Source: Actinomycetes bacterium (GTDB lineage Bacteria > Actinomycetota > Acidimicrobiia > Acidimicrobiales > Microtrichaceae). Taken from it: a stretch of DNA of 11,638 nt. A program made the translations under genes and the position numbers. The stretch covers positions 1-11,638 of the forward strand of contig JAEVZA010000178.1 in assembly GCA_023392475.1 (NCBI GenBank), written 5' to 3'. The notes below the pieces were generated by a model. It was not told where the DNA came from. It saw nothing but the letters and a program-made list of their open reading frames with translations, and made no database searches. Each line of letters starts with the position of its first letter. Position 1 is the first letter of the stretch. This document shows, one piece after another, positions 6,396 to 11,638 of the stretch.

Positions 6396-6401
6396 TAGGG
6401 T
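6396..6401 (+). promoter_or_regulatory. -10 box TAGGGT of the SRPBCC gene (leaderless)
   Basis: TAGGGT ends six bases before the ATG at 6408, with no ribosome site between. Transcription would begin at or just before the start codon. Confidence 0.45.
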
Positions 6402-6407
6402 CCGGCC

Positions 6408-6869
6408 ATGGCCTCCACGCACGTCTCGGCGTCCCGGGTGATCCCGGCGGACCCGCAGCGGTTGTTCGACATCGTCGCCGACCCGTCCATGCACGCGGTG
6501 ATCGACGGTTCGGGCAGCGTGCGCAGCGTCCAGGGCGGCAGCCGCAAGCTCGCGCTCGGCGACCGCTTCACCACCAACATGCGCCTCGGCGTGCCGTACC
6601 TGATCTCCAACCGGGTCGTGGAGTACGAGGAGGGCCGACGCCTCGCGTGGAGCCACCTCGGCGGCTGGCGCTGGCGCTACGAGTTCGAGCCGCTCGACGA
6701 CGTGGACGGCGAGCCGCGCACCCGGGTGACCGAGACGTTCGACTGGACCACCGCCCGCAGCCGCCGGTACGTCGAGGCGCTGGGCTGGCCGCGGCGCAAC
6801 CAGCACGGCCTCGAGCGCACGCTCGACCGCCTCGAGGCGTACGTCGCGCACAAGACGTCGACGCTCTGA
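6408..6869 (+). CDS. SRPBCC-fold (polyketide cyclase/START-like) protein
   Basis: A 153-residue protein with the linear pattern of the SRPBCC superfamily: an opening strand and helices (SRVIPADPQRLFDIVADP, about residues 9-26), a central set of strands with ISNRVVEYEEGRRLAWSHLG, a paired strand with the TRVTETFDW motif, and a long C-terminal amphipathic helix (HGLERTLDRLEAYV) that closes the hydrophobic cavity. Such proteins bind small hydrophobic ligands; the ligand here is unknown. No signal peptide, cytoplasmic. The ATG is supported by a TAGGGT box six bases upstream. A HAD phosphatase gene starts five bases after its stop, so the two are probably co-transcribed. Confidence 0.85.
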   Translation: MASTHVSASRVIPADPQRLFDIVADPSMHAVIDGSGSVRSVQGGSRKLALGDRFTTNMRLGVPYLISNRVVEYEEGRRLAWSHLGGWRWRYEFEPLDDVDGEPRTRVTETFDWTTARSRRYVEALGWPRRNQHGLERTLDRLEAYVAHKTSTL

Positions 6870-6874
6870 CGGCC

Positions 6875-7543
6875 GTGCCCGATCCGGTCCCCGACGTCGC
6901 GGCGTTCGACTTCGACGGCACGATCTCGCGCCGCGACACGCTGGTGCCGTTCCTCGCGAAGGTCGCCGGTCCGAGCCGCTTCGCGGGCGTGTGCGCGCGC
7001 CTCGGCCTGTCCGGGGCGCGCGGGCGCACGAAGGTGCGCGACCGCGACGCGGTGAAGGAGGAGATGATCCGGCTGCTGTTCGCCGGGCGCTCCGAGGACG
7101 AGCTGCGCTCGCGCGGCGAGCTGTACGCGCGGGACCTGCTGTCGGACTCGCTGCGGCCGATGGTCGTGGACCGCGTGCACGGCCACCACGCGCTCGGCCA
7201 CCGCACGCTGATCGTGTCCGCGTCGCTTGTCTACTACCTGGACCCGCTGGCCCGGTCGCTGTCGATGGAGGGCGTGATCGGGGTCGAGCCGGAGGTGGTG
7301 GACGGGACGCTGACCGGGTCGCTGGCGCGCCCGAACGTGCGCGCCGACGAGAAGGCGATCCGGCTCCGGGAGTGGCTGGGCGCGGAGCCGACCGGTCCCC
7401 TCACCCACCGGCTCTGGGGGTACGGCAACACCTCGGGCGACCACGCGCTGCTCGAGATGTCCGACCACGCGTTCTGGCTCGGTCGGCCGGGCAAGGTGCC
7501 GCCCGGCGCCGAGGTGCTCACCCCCGAGACCCCGCTCGCCTGA
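6875..7543 (+). CDS. HAD-IB family phosphatase (SerB-like)
   Basis: A 222-residue hydrolase of HAD subfamily IB. Motif I FDFDGT has nucleophile D12 and acid/base D14; the helical C1 cap lies between about 25 and 95; motif II is S115 in IVSAS; motif III K160 in DEKAIRL; motif IV YGNTSGDHALLEMSDH with D189. The GNTSGD form of motif IV, rather than GDSxxD, agrees with the TIGR01490 subgroup. Members hydrolyse phosphomonoesters; serine, glycerol or lipid-phosphate substrates occur in the family and the sequence does not decide. The GTG start at 6875 is five bases after the SRPBCC stop and is the only good start ahead of motif I; no strong ribosome site is visible, so translation is likely coupled. 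Confidence 0.88.
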   Translation: MPDPVPDVAAFDFDGTISRRDTLVPFLAKVAGPSRFAGVCARLGLSGARGRTKVRDRDAVKEEMIRLLFAGRSEDELRSRGELYARDLLSDSLRPMVVDRVHGHHALGHRTLIVSASLVYYLDPLARSLSMEGVIGVEPEVVDGTLTGSLARPNVRADEKAIRLREWLGAEPTGPLTHRLWGYGNTSGDHALLEMSDHAFWLGRPGKVPPGAEVLTPETPLA

Positions 7544-7578
7544 CGATCGTCCCCGGGTCCGCCCCGGCCGGACACTCT

Positions 7579-7618
7579 GTGGTGCACCACTGGGGCGAAC
7601 GACCCCGTGGTGCATCAC
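7579..7618. terminator. Long doubly palindromic hairpin between convergent genes
   Basis: GTGGTGCACCAC-T-GGGG (7579-7595) pairs with CCCC-GTGGTGCATCAC (7603-7618) over 16 positions, with one bulged T and one G/T wobble-type position, around the 7-base loop cgaacga. It sits between the HAD gene end (7543) and the end of the convergent minus-strand gene (7630), the right place for a bidirectional terminator. Each arm is also itself palindromic: the first 12 bases are a perfect palindrome, the second has one mismatch. That second level of symmetry is unusual for a simple terminator. Confidence 0.65.
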
Positions 7619-7629
7619 GAAGGTGCGGG

Positions 7630-8496
7630 TCAGGGTGCGCCGACCGACTCGACGAGCCCGCGGACCTCGTCGGGCAGCTCGACCCGCTGGTGGCTGCAGC
7701 TGCCCTCGATCGACGTGCGGCGCATGCCGTAGGCGACGGTGACGAGGAGCCGAGGTGCGCTCGCCGGGAGGCGACGGTGCAGCGCAGCCGGGTCCTCGAA
7801 CCAGCCGGTCCCTGGTTCGAGGGGCAGGTGCAGGACGCAGCGACCGGGTCCGTCCGTCGCGACGCCGTCGCGGGGATGCAGGCTGCGCAGCTCGCGCCAC
7901 CGCTTCCGGTCGTGTGACCGCAGGACGACGTCGTGGCCGCCGCTGCCGTCGCGCGGGCCCAGCAGGTAGAAGTAGGCGATCAATGCGCGGAGGTCGGTCG
8001 TCTCGTAGTGGAACCCCGGCGGCGGGTCGAGGCCGGGTAGTGCCAGGGTCATCGAGACGCCCAGGGGGTGAGGCGGCCGTCGGAAGTACGCCCCGGCGAC
8101 GTCGAGCAGCACGCGGTCGTGGAGTAGGTCGTGGGCGACGTCGGACCGCCGCTCCAGGTCGATCAGCTGGCGGGCGGGGTCGGCGCGGAAGGCATCGAGG
8201 AGCTCACGGTGGGCGTCGTGCGTGAGGCGGAGACCGGCCCTGGCACCGTCGCACCGGAGCGCCGGAGCGGCGCCGGGCGCGTCGTCGACGTGGACGAGCC
8301 GTGAGGTGGGCGCCGGATCCGCACCGACCGCGGCGTCGCCCTGCTCGTGCACGCCCAGCAGCAGCGGGCGCGTCGGACCGTGGAGCACGACGCGGCGACC
8401 GAGCCGAGCCGCGGCGAGCGGGAGGCGCCAGCGCTCCTGGTGCAGGGCGCGCCGCAGCGACATCAACGACCCGACGCTCGCCCCTGCCCCGTGCAC
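7630..8496 (-). CDS. Putative PhyH-like Fe(II)/2-oxoglutarate-dependent oxygenase
   Basis: A 288-residue protein. The C-terminal half carries the pattern of phytanoyl-CoA dioxygenase-like enzymes: FHYETTDLRALIAYFYLL (162-179), the GGHDVVLRSHDRKRW block (186-200), then GTGWFEDPAALHRRLPA with R249 following in PRLLVTVAYG. The likely iron ligands are H163, E165 and H240, with R249 as the 2-oxoglutarate anchor; the usual HxD is HxE here. The N-terminal 100 residues are Arg/Leu-rich and unrecognised. The substrate is unknown. The GTG start at 8496 is preferred over an ATG 11 codons inside because a TACCGT box ends seven bases before the GTG. It is transcribed alone, converging on the HAD operon. 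The family call rests on motif reading only, so it is moderate. Confidence 0.55.
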   Translation of the reverse strand: MHGAGASVGSLMSLRRALHQERWRLPLAAARLGRRVVLHGPTRPLLLGVHEQGDAAVGADPAPTSRLVHVDDAPGAAPALRCDGARAGLRLTHDAHRELLDAFRADPARQLIDLERRSDVAHDLLHDRVLLDVAGAYFRRPPHPLGVSMTLALPGLDPPPGFHYETTDLRALIAYFYLLGPRDGSGGHDVVLRSHDRKRWRELRSLHPRDGVATDGPGRCVLHLPLEPGTGWFEDPAALHRRLPASAPRLLVTVAYGMRRTSIEGSCSHQRVELPDEVRGLVESVGAP

Positions 8497-8503
8497 GCAG
8501 CGG

Positions 8504-8509
8504 ACGGTA
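8504..8509 (-). promoter_or_regulatory. -10 box TACCGT of the PhyH-like gene (leaderless)
   Basis: Minus-strand TACCGT ends seven bases before the GTG at 8496. This is the reason for choosing that start over the internal ATG at 8463. Confidence 0.4.
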
Positions 8510-8545
8510 GCCCCCGACCTGCGGTCGATGCCTCGCCGGACGCGA

Positions 8546-8587
8546 ACGAGCCCGGGAGCCCTACGGTCCAGGACGTCCCGGGCTCGT
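8546..8587 (-). terminator. 12-bp stem hairpin after the SDR gene
   Basis: ACGAGCCCGGGA (8546-8557) and TCCCGGGCTCGT (8576-8587) are perfect reverse complements with an 18-base loop that can fold further (GTCC/GGAC). It lies 17 bases after the SDR stop on the minus strand and upstream of the PhyH-like promoter, so it most likely ends the SDR transcript. Confidence 0.6.
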
Positions 8588-8604
8588 GTTCGAGTGGTAT
8601 CAGC

Positions 8605-9390
8605 TCACTTCGGCTGCATGCGCATGCCGGAGTCGATGCGCACGGACTCGCCGTTGATGTAGCTGTTGCGGAGCAGCTCGATCGCGAGCGACGCGTACTC
8701 CGAGGCCTTGCCGAGCCGCTTCGGGAACAGCGTGCCCGCCCCGAGCTTCTCCTTGAACTGCTCGGCCGCCTCGCCCTGGCCGTAGATCGGGGTGTCGATC
8801 AGGCCGGGGATGATCGTGTTGACCCGGATGCCGGCGGCGGCGAGGTCGCGGGCGATGGTCAGCGTCATGCCGACGACGCCGGCCTTCGACGCCGAGTAGG
8901 ACGCCTGGCCGATCTGGCCCTCGACCGCGGCGACGGACGCTGTGTTGACGATGGCCCCGCGCTCGCCGTCCTCGTTCGCCTCGGTGGCCGACATGGCCGT
9001 GGCGGCGAGGCGGATGCAGTTGAAGCTGCCGACGAGGTTGATCTCGATGACCTTGCGGAAGATCTCGAGGTCGTGCGCCGACTCGTACTGGCCGTCACGG
9101 CCGATGGTCCGGGTGGCCCAGCCGATGCCGGCCGAGTTCACGAGCGCCCGCACCGGGCCGAGCTCCTTGGCGGCGTCGACGGCGGCGATCACCTGGTCGG
9201 TGTTGGTGACGTCGGCCTCCGCGAAGACGCCGCCCACCTCCTTGGCGAGGGCGTTGCCCTTCTCGGCCTGGCGGTCGAGGTCCATGATCACGACCTTGGC
9301 GCCGGCCTCCGCGAGGGCCTTGACGGCGGCCTCGCCCAGACCCGAGGCGCCGCCCGTGACGAGTGCAGATGCTCCGTTGAGTTCCAGCAT
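8605..9390 (-). CDS. SDR, 3-hydroxyacyl-CoA dehydrogenase type 2-like
   Basis: A 261-residue classical SDR. Seen: TGGASGLG (12-19), acidic D37/D39 at the end of the second strand, which indicates NAD(H) preference, NSAG (85-88), and the catalytic tetrad N118, S152, Y165, K169. The long insert after the fifth strand, GSFNCIRLAATAMS, and IDSGMRMQPK at the end are typical of the HSD17B10/type 2 3-hydroxyacyl-CoA dehydrogenase group, which oxidises 3-hydroxyacyl-CoA in fatty acid or branched-chain degradation. The ATG at 9390 is preferred over the GTG three codons earlier because a TACAGT box ends exactly seven bases before the ATG and overlaps the GTG. A palindrome of TetR-operator type abuts this box, suggesting repression relieved by an acyl-CoA-like ligand. 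A hairpin terminator follows the stop. Confidence 0.9.
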   Translation of the reverse strand: MLELNGASALVTGGASGLGEAAVKALAEAGAKVVIMDLDRQAEKGNALAKEVGGVFAEADVTNTDQVIAAVDAAKELGPVRALVNSAGIGWATRTIGRDGQYESAHDLEIFRKVIEINLVGSFNCIRLAATAMSATEANEDGERGAIVNTASVAAVEGQIGQASYSASKAGVVGMTLTIARDLAAAGIRVNTIIPGLIDTPIYGQGEAAEQFKEKLGAGTLFPKRLGKASEYASLAIELLRNSYINGESVRIDSGMRMQPK

Positions 9391-9397
9391 GCGGGGC

Positions 9398-9403
9398 ACT
9401 GTA
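9398..9403 (-). promoter_or_regulatory. -10 box TACAGT of the SDR gene (leaderless)
   Basis: Minus-strand TACAGT is followed by seven bases and the ATG at 9390. It argues for that ATG as the true start. Confidence 0.5.
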
Positions 9404-9419
9404 TTGACCGGGCGGTCAA
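9404..9419. promoter_or_regulatory. TetR-type palindromic operator
   Basis: TTGACCGGGCGGTCAA is a perfect palindrome with 7-bp arms around two bases. It directly touches the -10 box of the SDR gene, so a bound protein would block RNA polymerase. TGACCGNNCGGTCA-like palindromes are typical of TetR-family repressors controlling lipid and acyl-CoA genes in actinobacteria. No tetR gene lies in the window, so the regulator would act from elsewhere. Confidence 0.6.
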
Positions 9420-9437
9420 GTCCGCCAACCCACCCCC

Positions 9438-9528
9438 GGCCCGGCGAAAGAGGGGTCCTCGATCTCGTTCTGCGAGCTCTGAGCGCCGCAGAACCTGGTA
9501 CGCCGGACTGAGGACCCCTATTTCCCGG
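9438..9528. repeat. Nested inverted repeat, about 91 bp
   Basis: Outer arms AGGGGTCCTC (9451-9460) and GAGGACCCCT (9510-9519) are exact complements. They extend outward through one mismatch to GAAA/TTTC and, past one bulged base, to CCCGG/CCGGG (9438-9528 overall). Inside lies a second perfect stem, GTTCTGCG (9467-9474)/CGCAGAAC (9487-9494). One outer arm contains the hyuB stop codon. It could be a hyuB terminator, but the size, nesting and overlap with the gene end also fit a small palindromic mobile repeat. Confidence 0.6.
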
Positions 9529-11128
9529 GTGGGGTGCCCCAGCCGCCGCCGCCGGGGGTGCGGACGCGGACGACGTCGCCGGCCCGGAGCGACAACGTGA
9601 CCTTGTCGGGCAGCCGCACGGCCGCCGCCTCGGACCCCCCGGGCAGCAGCCAGTTCTCCCCGACCGCGCCGTCGCCGCCGCCGGCGAGCCCCCACGGCGC
9701 GTGCACCCGACGCTCCGTGATCAGGCTGACGGTCACGGGCTCGAGCACCTCGACGTCGCGCTCGATGCCGTCCCCGCCCGGCGCGGCACCGGCCCCGCCG
9801 CTCCGCCACAGCCGCAGCGCCCGGACCCGCAGGCCGTAGCTGCGCTCGAGCGCCTCGACCGGCGTGTTCCGCGTGTTGGTCATGCCGGTGTGCACGCCGC
9901 TCATGCCGGGCAGGGGCGCCGACCCGGGGGCATCCGGCGACGGCGGCCGCCCTCCCTGCCCGCCGCCGATCGTCTCGTAGTACACCCACGGCTCAGCGAC
10001 ACCCACACCGCCACCACCTCCGCCGGACGAGGGAGCACCGCCCGCCGAGCCGATGAGCAGGTTGTTCATCGTCCCCTGCGACGCCGCCGGCACCCGGTCG
10101 GGCAGCGCCGCCGCCAGCGCCCGCAGGCACACGTCGGCGATGCGCTGGCTCACCTCCACGTTCCCCGCTCCCACCGCCGCCGGGAACCGCGCCGCAACGA
10201 TCGACCCGTCCCGCGTCACCAACCGGACGGGTCGCAGGACGCCGGCGTTCGCCGGCAGCGTGTGGTCCAGCACCGACCGCAGCGCGTACGCCACGGCGGA
10301 GACGGTCACGGCGCGGACGGCGTTGGTGTTGCCGGCGCGCTGGTCGTCGCTCGCCGAGAGGTCGAAGGTGACGCCGTCGGCCGCGATCGTCACCGTGCAC
10401 GCGATCGTCGCCGGCCGCTGCTGGTCCTCGGCGGGACCGGTCGAGTCGAGCACGTCGGTCGCGCTCCACGAGCCCGCCGGCGCGGCGGCCAGCGCGGCGC
10501 GGCATCGCCGCTCGCCGTGGGCCAGCACCTCGTGCAGCGGCGCCGACGCGAAGCGGGCGAGCCGGGCGACGCCCACGACGTTCGCTCCCACCTGGGCGTC
10601 GAGGTCGCCGGCGCGCTCCCACGGCGTGCGCGACGCGGCGAGCAGCACGGCGCGCACCTCGGGCGTGAGTCGCACGGGCGGGAGCCGCAGCCCCTCCTGC
10701 TGGATGTCCGTCGCGTCCGCCGGCAGCGATCCCGGCGCCGCGCCGCCCACGTCCGCGTGGTGCGCGCGGTTGGCGACCCAGCCCACGAGCCGGCCGTCGA
10801 CGTGGCACGGCGCGACCACCGTCACGTCGTTGAGGTGCGTGCCGCCGCGGTACGGGTCGTTGACGACGGCCTGGTCGCCGGGCCCGAGCTCGCCGCCCAC
10901 CTCCTCGATCACCGCCGCGACCGACGCGGGCATCGACCCGAGGTGCACCGGGATGTGCTCGGCCTGCGCGAGCAGCTGCCCGTCGGCGTCGAACACGGCG
11001 GCGGAGCAGTCGGCCCGCTCCTTGATGTTCGGGCTGAACGCGGCGCGCTGGAGCACCGCGCCCATCTCCTCGGCCACGCCCGTCAGCCCGGCGATCAGGA
11101 CCTGCAGTTCCGACGGCGACGGCGTCAC
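9518..11128 (-). CDS. hyuB: Hydantoinase B/oxoprolinase family protein
   Basis: A 536-residue protein of normal length for HyuB. With HyuA it forms an ATP-dependent amidohydrolase or carboxylase-type complex (N-methylhydantoinase, 5-oxoprolinase, acetone/acetophenone carboxylase families); the substrate cannot be told here. Family blocks in order: IKERADCSAAVFD, HIPVHLGSMPASV, NDPYRGGTHLND, NRAHHADVGG, QEGLRLPPV, NAGVLRPV, AGNVEVSQRIADV, SQGTMNN, YYETIGGGQGG, GVHTGMTNTRNTPVE. A Ser/Gly-rich run (SSGGGGGGVGV) is inserted between MNN and YYET. The GTG start forms a GTGA overlap of 4 nt with the hyuA stop, giving translational coupling; longer reading upstream only mirrors hyuA in another frame. 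The last codons and the TAG stop lie inside an inverted repeat arm. The symbol denotes the family, not a proven hydantoinase. Confidence 0.9.
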   Translation of the reverse strand: MTPSPSELQVLIAGLTGVAEEMGAVLQRAAFSPNIKERADCSAAVFDADGQLLAQAEHIPVHLGSMPASVAAVIEEVGGELGPGDQAVVNDPYRGGTHLNDVTVVAPCHVDGRLVGWVANRAHHADVGGAAPGSLPADATDIQQEGLRLPPVRLTPEVRAVLLAASRTPWERAGDLDAQVGANVVGVARLARFASAPLHEVLAHGERRCRAALAAAPAGSWSATDVLDSTGPAEDQQRPATIACTVTIAADGVTFDLSASDDQRAGNTNAVRAVTVSAVAYALRSVLDHTLPANAGVLRPVRLVTRDGSIVAARFPAAVGAGNVEVSQRIADVCLRALAAALPDRVPAASQGTMNNLLIGSAGGAPSSGGGGGGVGVAEPWVYYETIGGGQGGRPPSPDAPGSAPLPGMSGVHTGMTNTRNTPVEALERSYGLRVRALRLWRSGGAGAAPGGDGIERDVEVLEPVTVSLITERRVHAPWGLAGGGDGAVGENWLLPGGSEAAAVRLPDKVTLSLRAGDVVRVRTPGGGGWGTPPGK

Positions 11129-11638
11129 GAGCCCGACCCCCGCCGCAGCACCAGCGCCCCGAGCGGTCCCGGCTCGCCGACCCACCCCTCGGGCACCCAG
11201 ATCGTGCAGTCCTCGCGCACGACGACCTGCGGCCCGACCACGCTCCCCGTCCAGCGCCCGGCCCACGGACCGAGCACCTCCTCCACCGTCGACGGCGCCG
11301 GGGCCTCGGCCACCGCCCGCAGCGCCGTGACCTCGATCGGGTCGCCGGGCCGGTCGTAGCCGTTGCGACGCCGGTGCTCGTCGGCGAAGTCGGCGACGGT
11401 CGGCACCCGGAGCTCGTGGCTCTGGCCGCGGTAGCGGCAGTCGACGGCGGTCGACGTCGACACGTCGGCACCTCCCCCGACGAGCGACGCGGCGCGCGCC
11501 GCGAGCGACGCCAGCTCGGCCTCGAGGCCGGTGTGATCCGCGGGCCGAGGCCACGACGCCACGAGCTCCCGACGGCGCGGCGCGGTCAGCAGACCGACGG
11601 CGGACAGGACCCCGGCCGCGGCCGGCACGATCACGACC
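11125..11638 (-). CDS. hyuA: Hydantoinase A/oxoprolinase family protein, C-terminal part, cut by window edge
   Basis: Only the last 170 codons or so are in the window; the 5' end lies beyond it. The visible stretch starts VVIVPAAAGVLSAVGLLTAP, the conserved segment near the end of the HyuA ATPase-like domain, and continues into the C-terminal acetone-carboxylase-like domain with VDCRYRGQSHELRVP and a final WVPEGW region. HyuA carries the ATP-binding half of the complex and HyuB the partner half, in keeping with the 4-nt overlap of the two genes. No frameshift is seen in the visible part. The apparent internal GTG near the edge is not a start, because conserved sequence continues through it. 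Confidence 0.88.
   Translation of the reverse strand, partial: VVIVPAAAGVLSAVGLLTAPRRRELVASWPRPADHTGLEAELASLAARAASLVGGGADVSTSTAVDCRYRGQSHELRVPTVADFADEHRRRNGYDRPGDPIEVTALRAVAEAPAPSTVEEVLGPWAGRWTGSVVGPQVVVREDCTIWVPEGWVGEPGPLGALVLRRGSGS

Noticed and set aside
9391..9399. GTG start three codons upstream for the SDR gene
   Set aside because: It overlaps the TACAGT box; the ATG at 9390 fits the seven-base spacing seen for other genes and gives the usual family N-terminus.
11129..11554. Longer hyuB start (frame open up to 11554)
   Set aside because: The extension mirrors hyuA in another frame and is Arg/Gly-rich. The GTG at 11128 with the GTGA overlap is the normal hyuAB arrangement.
1..11638. CRISPR array, insertion sequence, integrase, toxin-antitoxin or phage genes
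   Set aside because: No regularly spaced repeat array, transposase or integrase motif, or phage-like gene is present on either strand.

Overview
The window is very GC-rich, nearly every codon ends in G or C, and genes sit close together on both strands. The gene content (an OmpR-family two-component pair with an actinobacterial-type regulator, a DprE2-like reductase, an E2/Lpd pair, a HyuA/HyuB pair) points to an actinomycete-type bacterium (Actinomycetota). Widespread leaderless starts fit this. An Acidimicrobiia-like lineage is my guess only; no taxonomic marker gene is present.

Layout. (1) 1-1935, minus strand: the start of a 2-oxoacid dehydrogenase E2 gene (lipoyl domain, cut by the window edge), then lpdA (E3), then a 29-residue membrane peptide gene. 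E2 and lpdA are separated by a hairpin and by a promoter-like region with a tandem 11-bp repeat, so they look like separate transcription units in one metabolic neighbourhood. (2) 1936-2341: about 400 bp without a convincing gene. It holds a perfect 10-bp dyad and, just before the regulator gene, four consecutive 11-bp units resembling a PhoP-type operator. (3) 2342-4590, plus: response regulator and sensor kinase overlapping by 1 nt. (4) 4665-6351, plus: DprE2-like short-chain reductase followed 4 nt later by a TIGR01777-type NAD(P)-binding protein. (5) 6408-7543, plus: SRPBCC protein and HAD-IB phosphatase, 5 nt apart, behind a leaderless-type promoter. (6) 7579-7618: a strong, doubly palindromic hairpin between convergent genes. 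(7) 7630-8496, minus: a PhyH-like putative Fe(II)/2-oxoglutarate oxygenase. (8) 8605-9390, minus: a type-2 3-hydroxyacyl-CoA dehydrogenase-like SDR with a TetR-like palindrome abutting its -10. (9) 9438-9528: a nested inverted repeat that overlaps the end of the next gene. (10) 9518-11638, minus: hyuB and the C-terminal part of hyuA, overlapping by 4 nt.

Most of this is ordinary core and accessory metabolism. I do not see a multi-gene system that I would call new. The signals that deserve a second look are in the non-coding DNA: the four-unit 11-bp operator before the two-component pair, the nested inverted repeat at the hyuB end, the doubly palindromic convergent hairpin, the TetR-like operator, and a consistent TANNNT box 6-7 nt before the start codons of promoter-proximal genes, which indicates leaderless transcription and helps to fix several starts.
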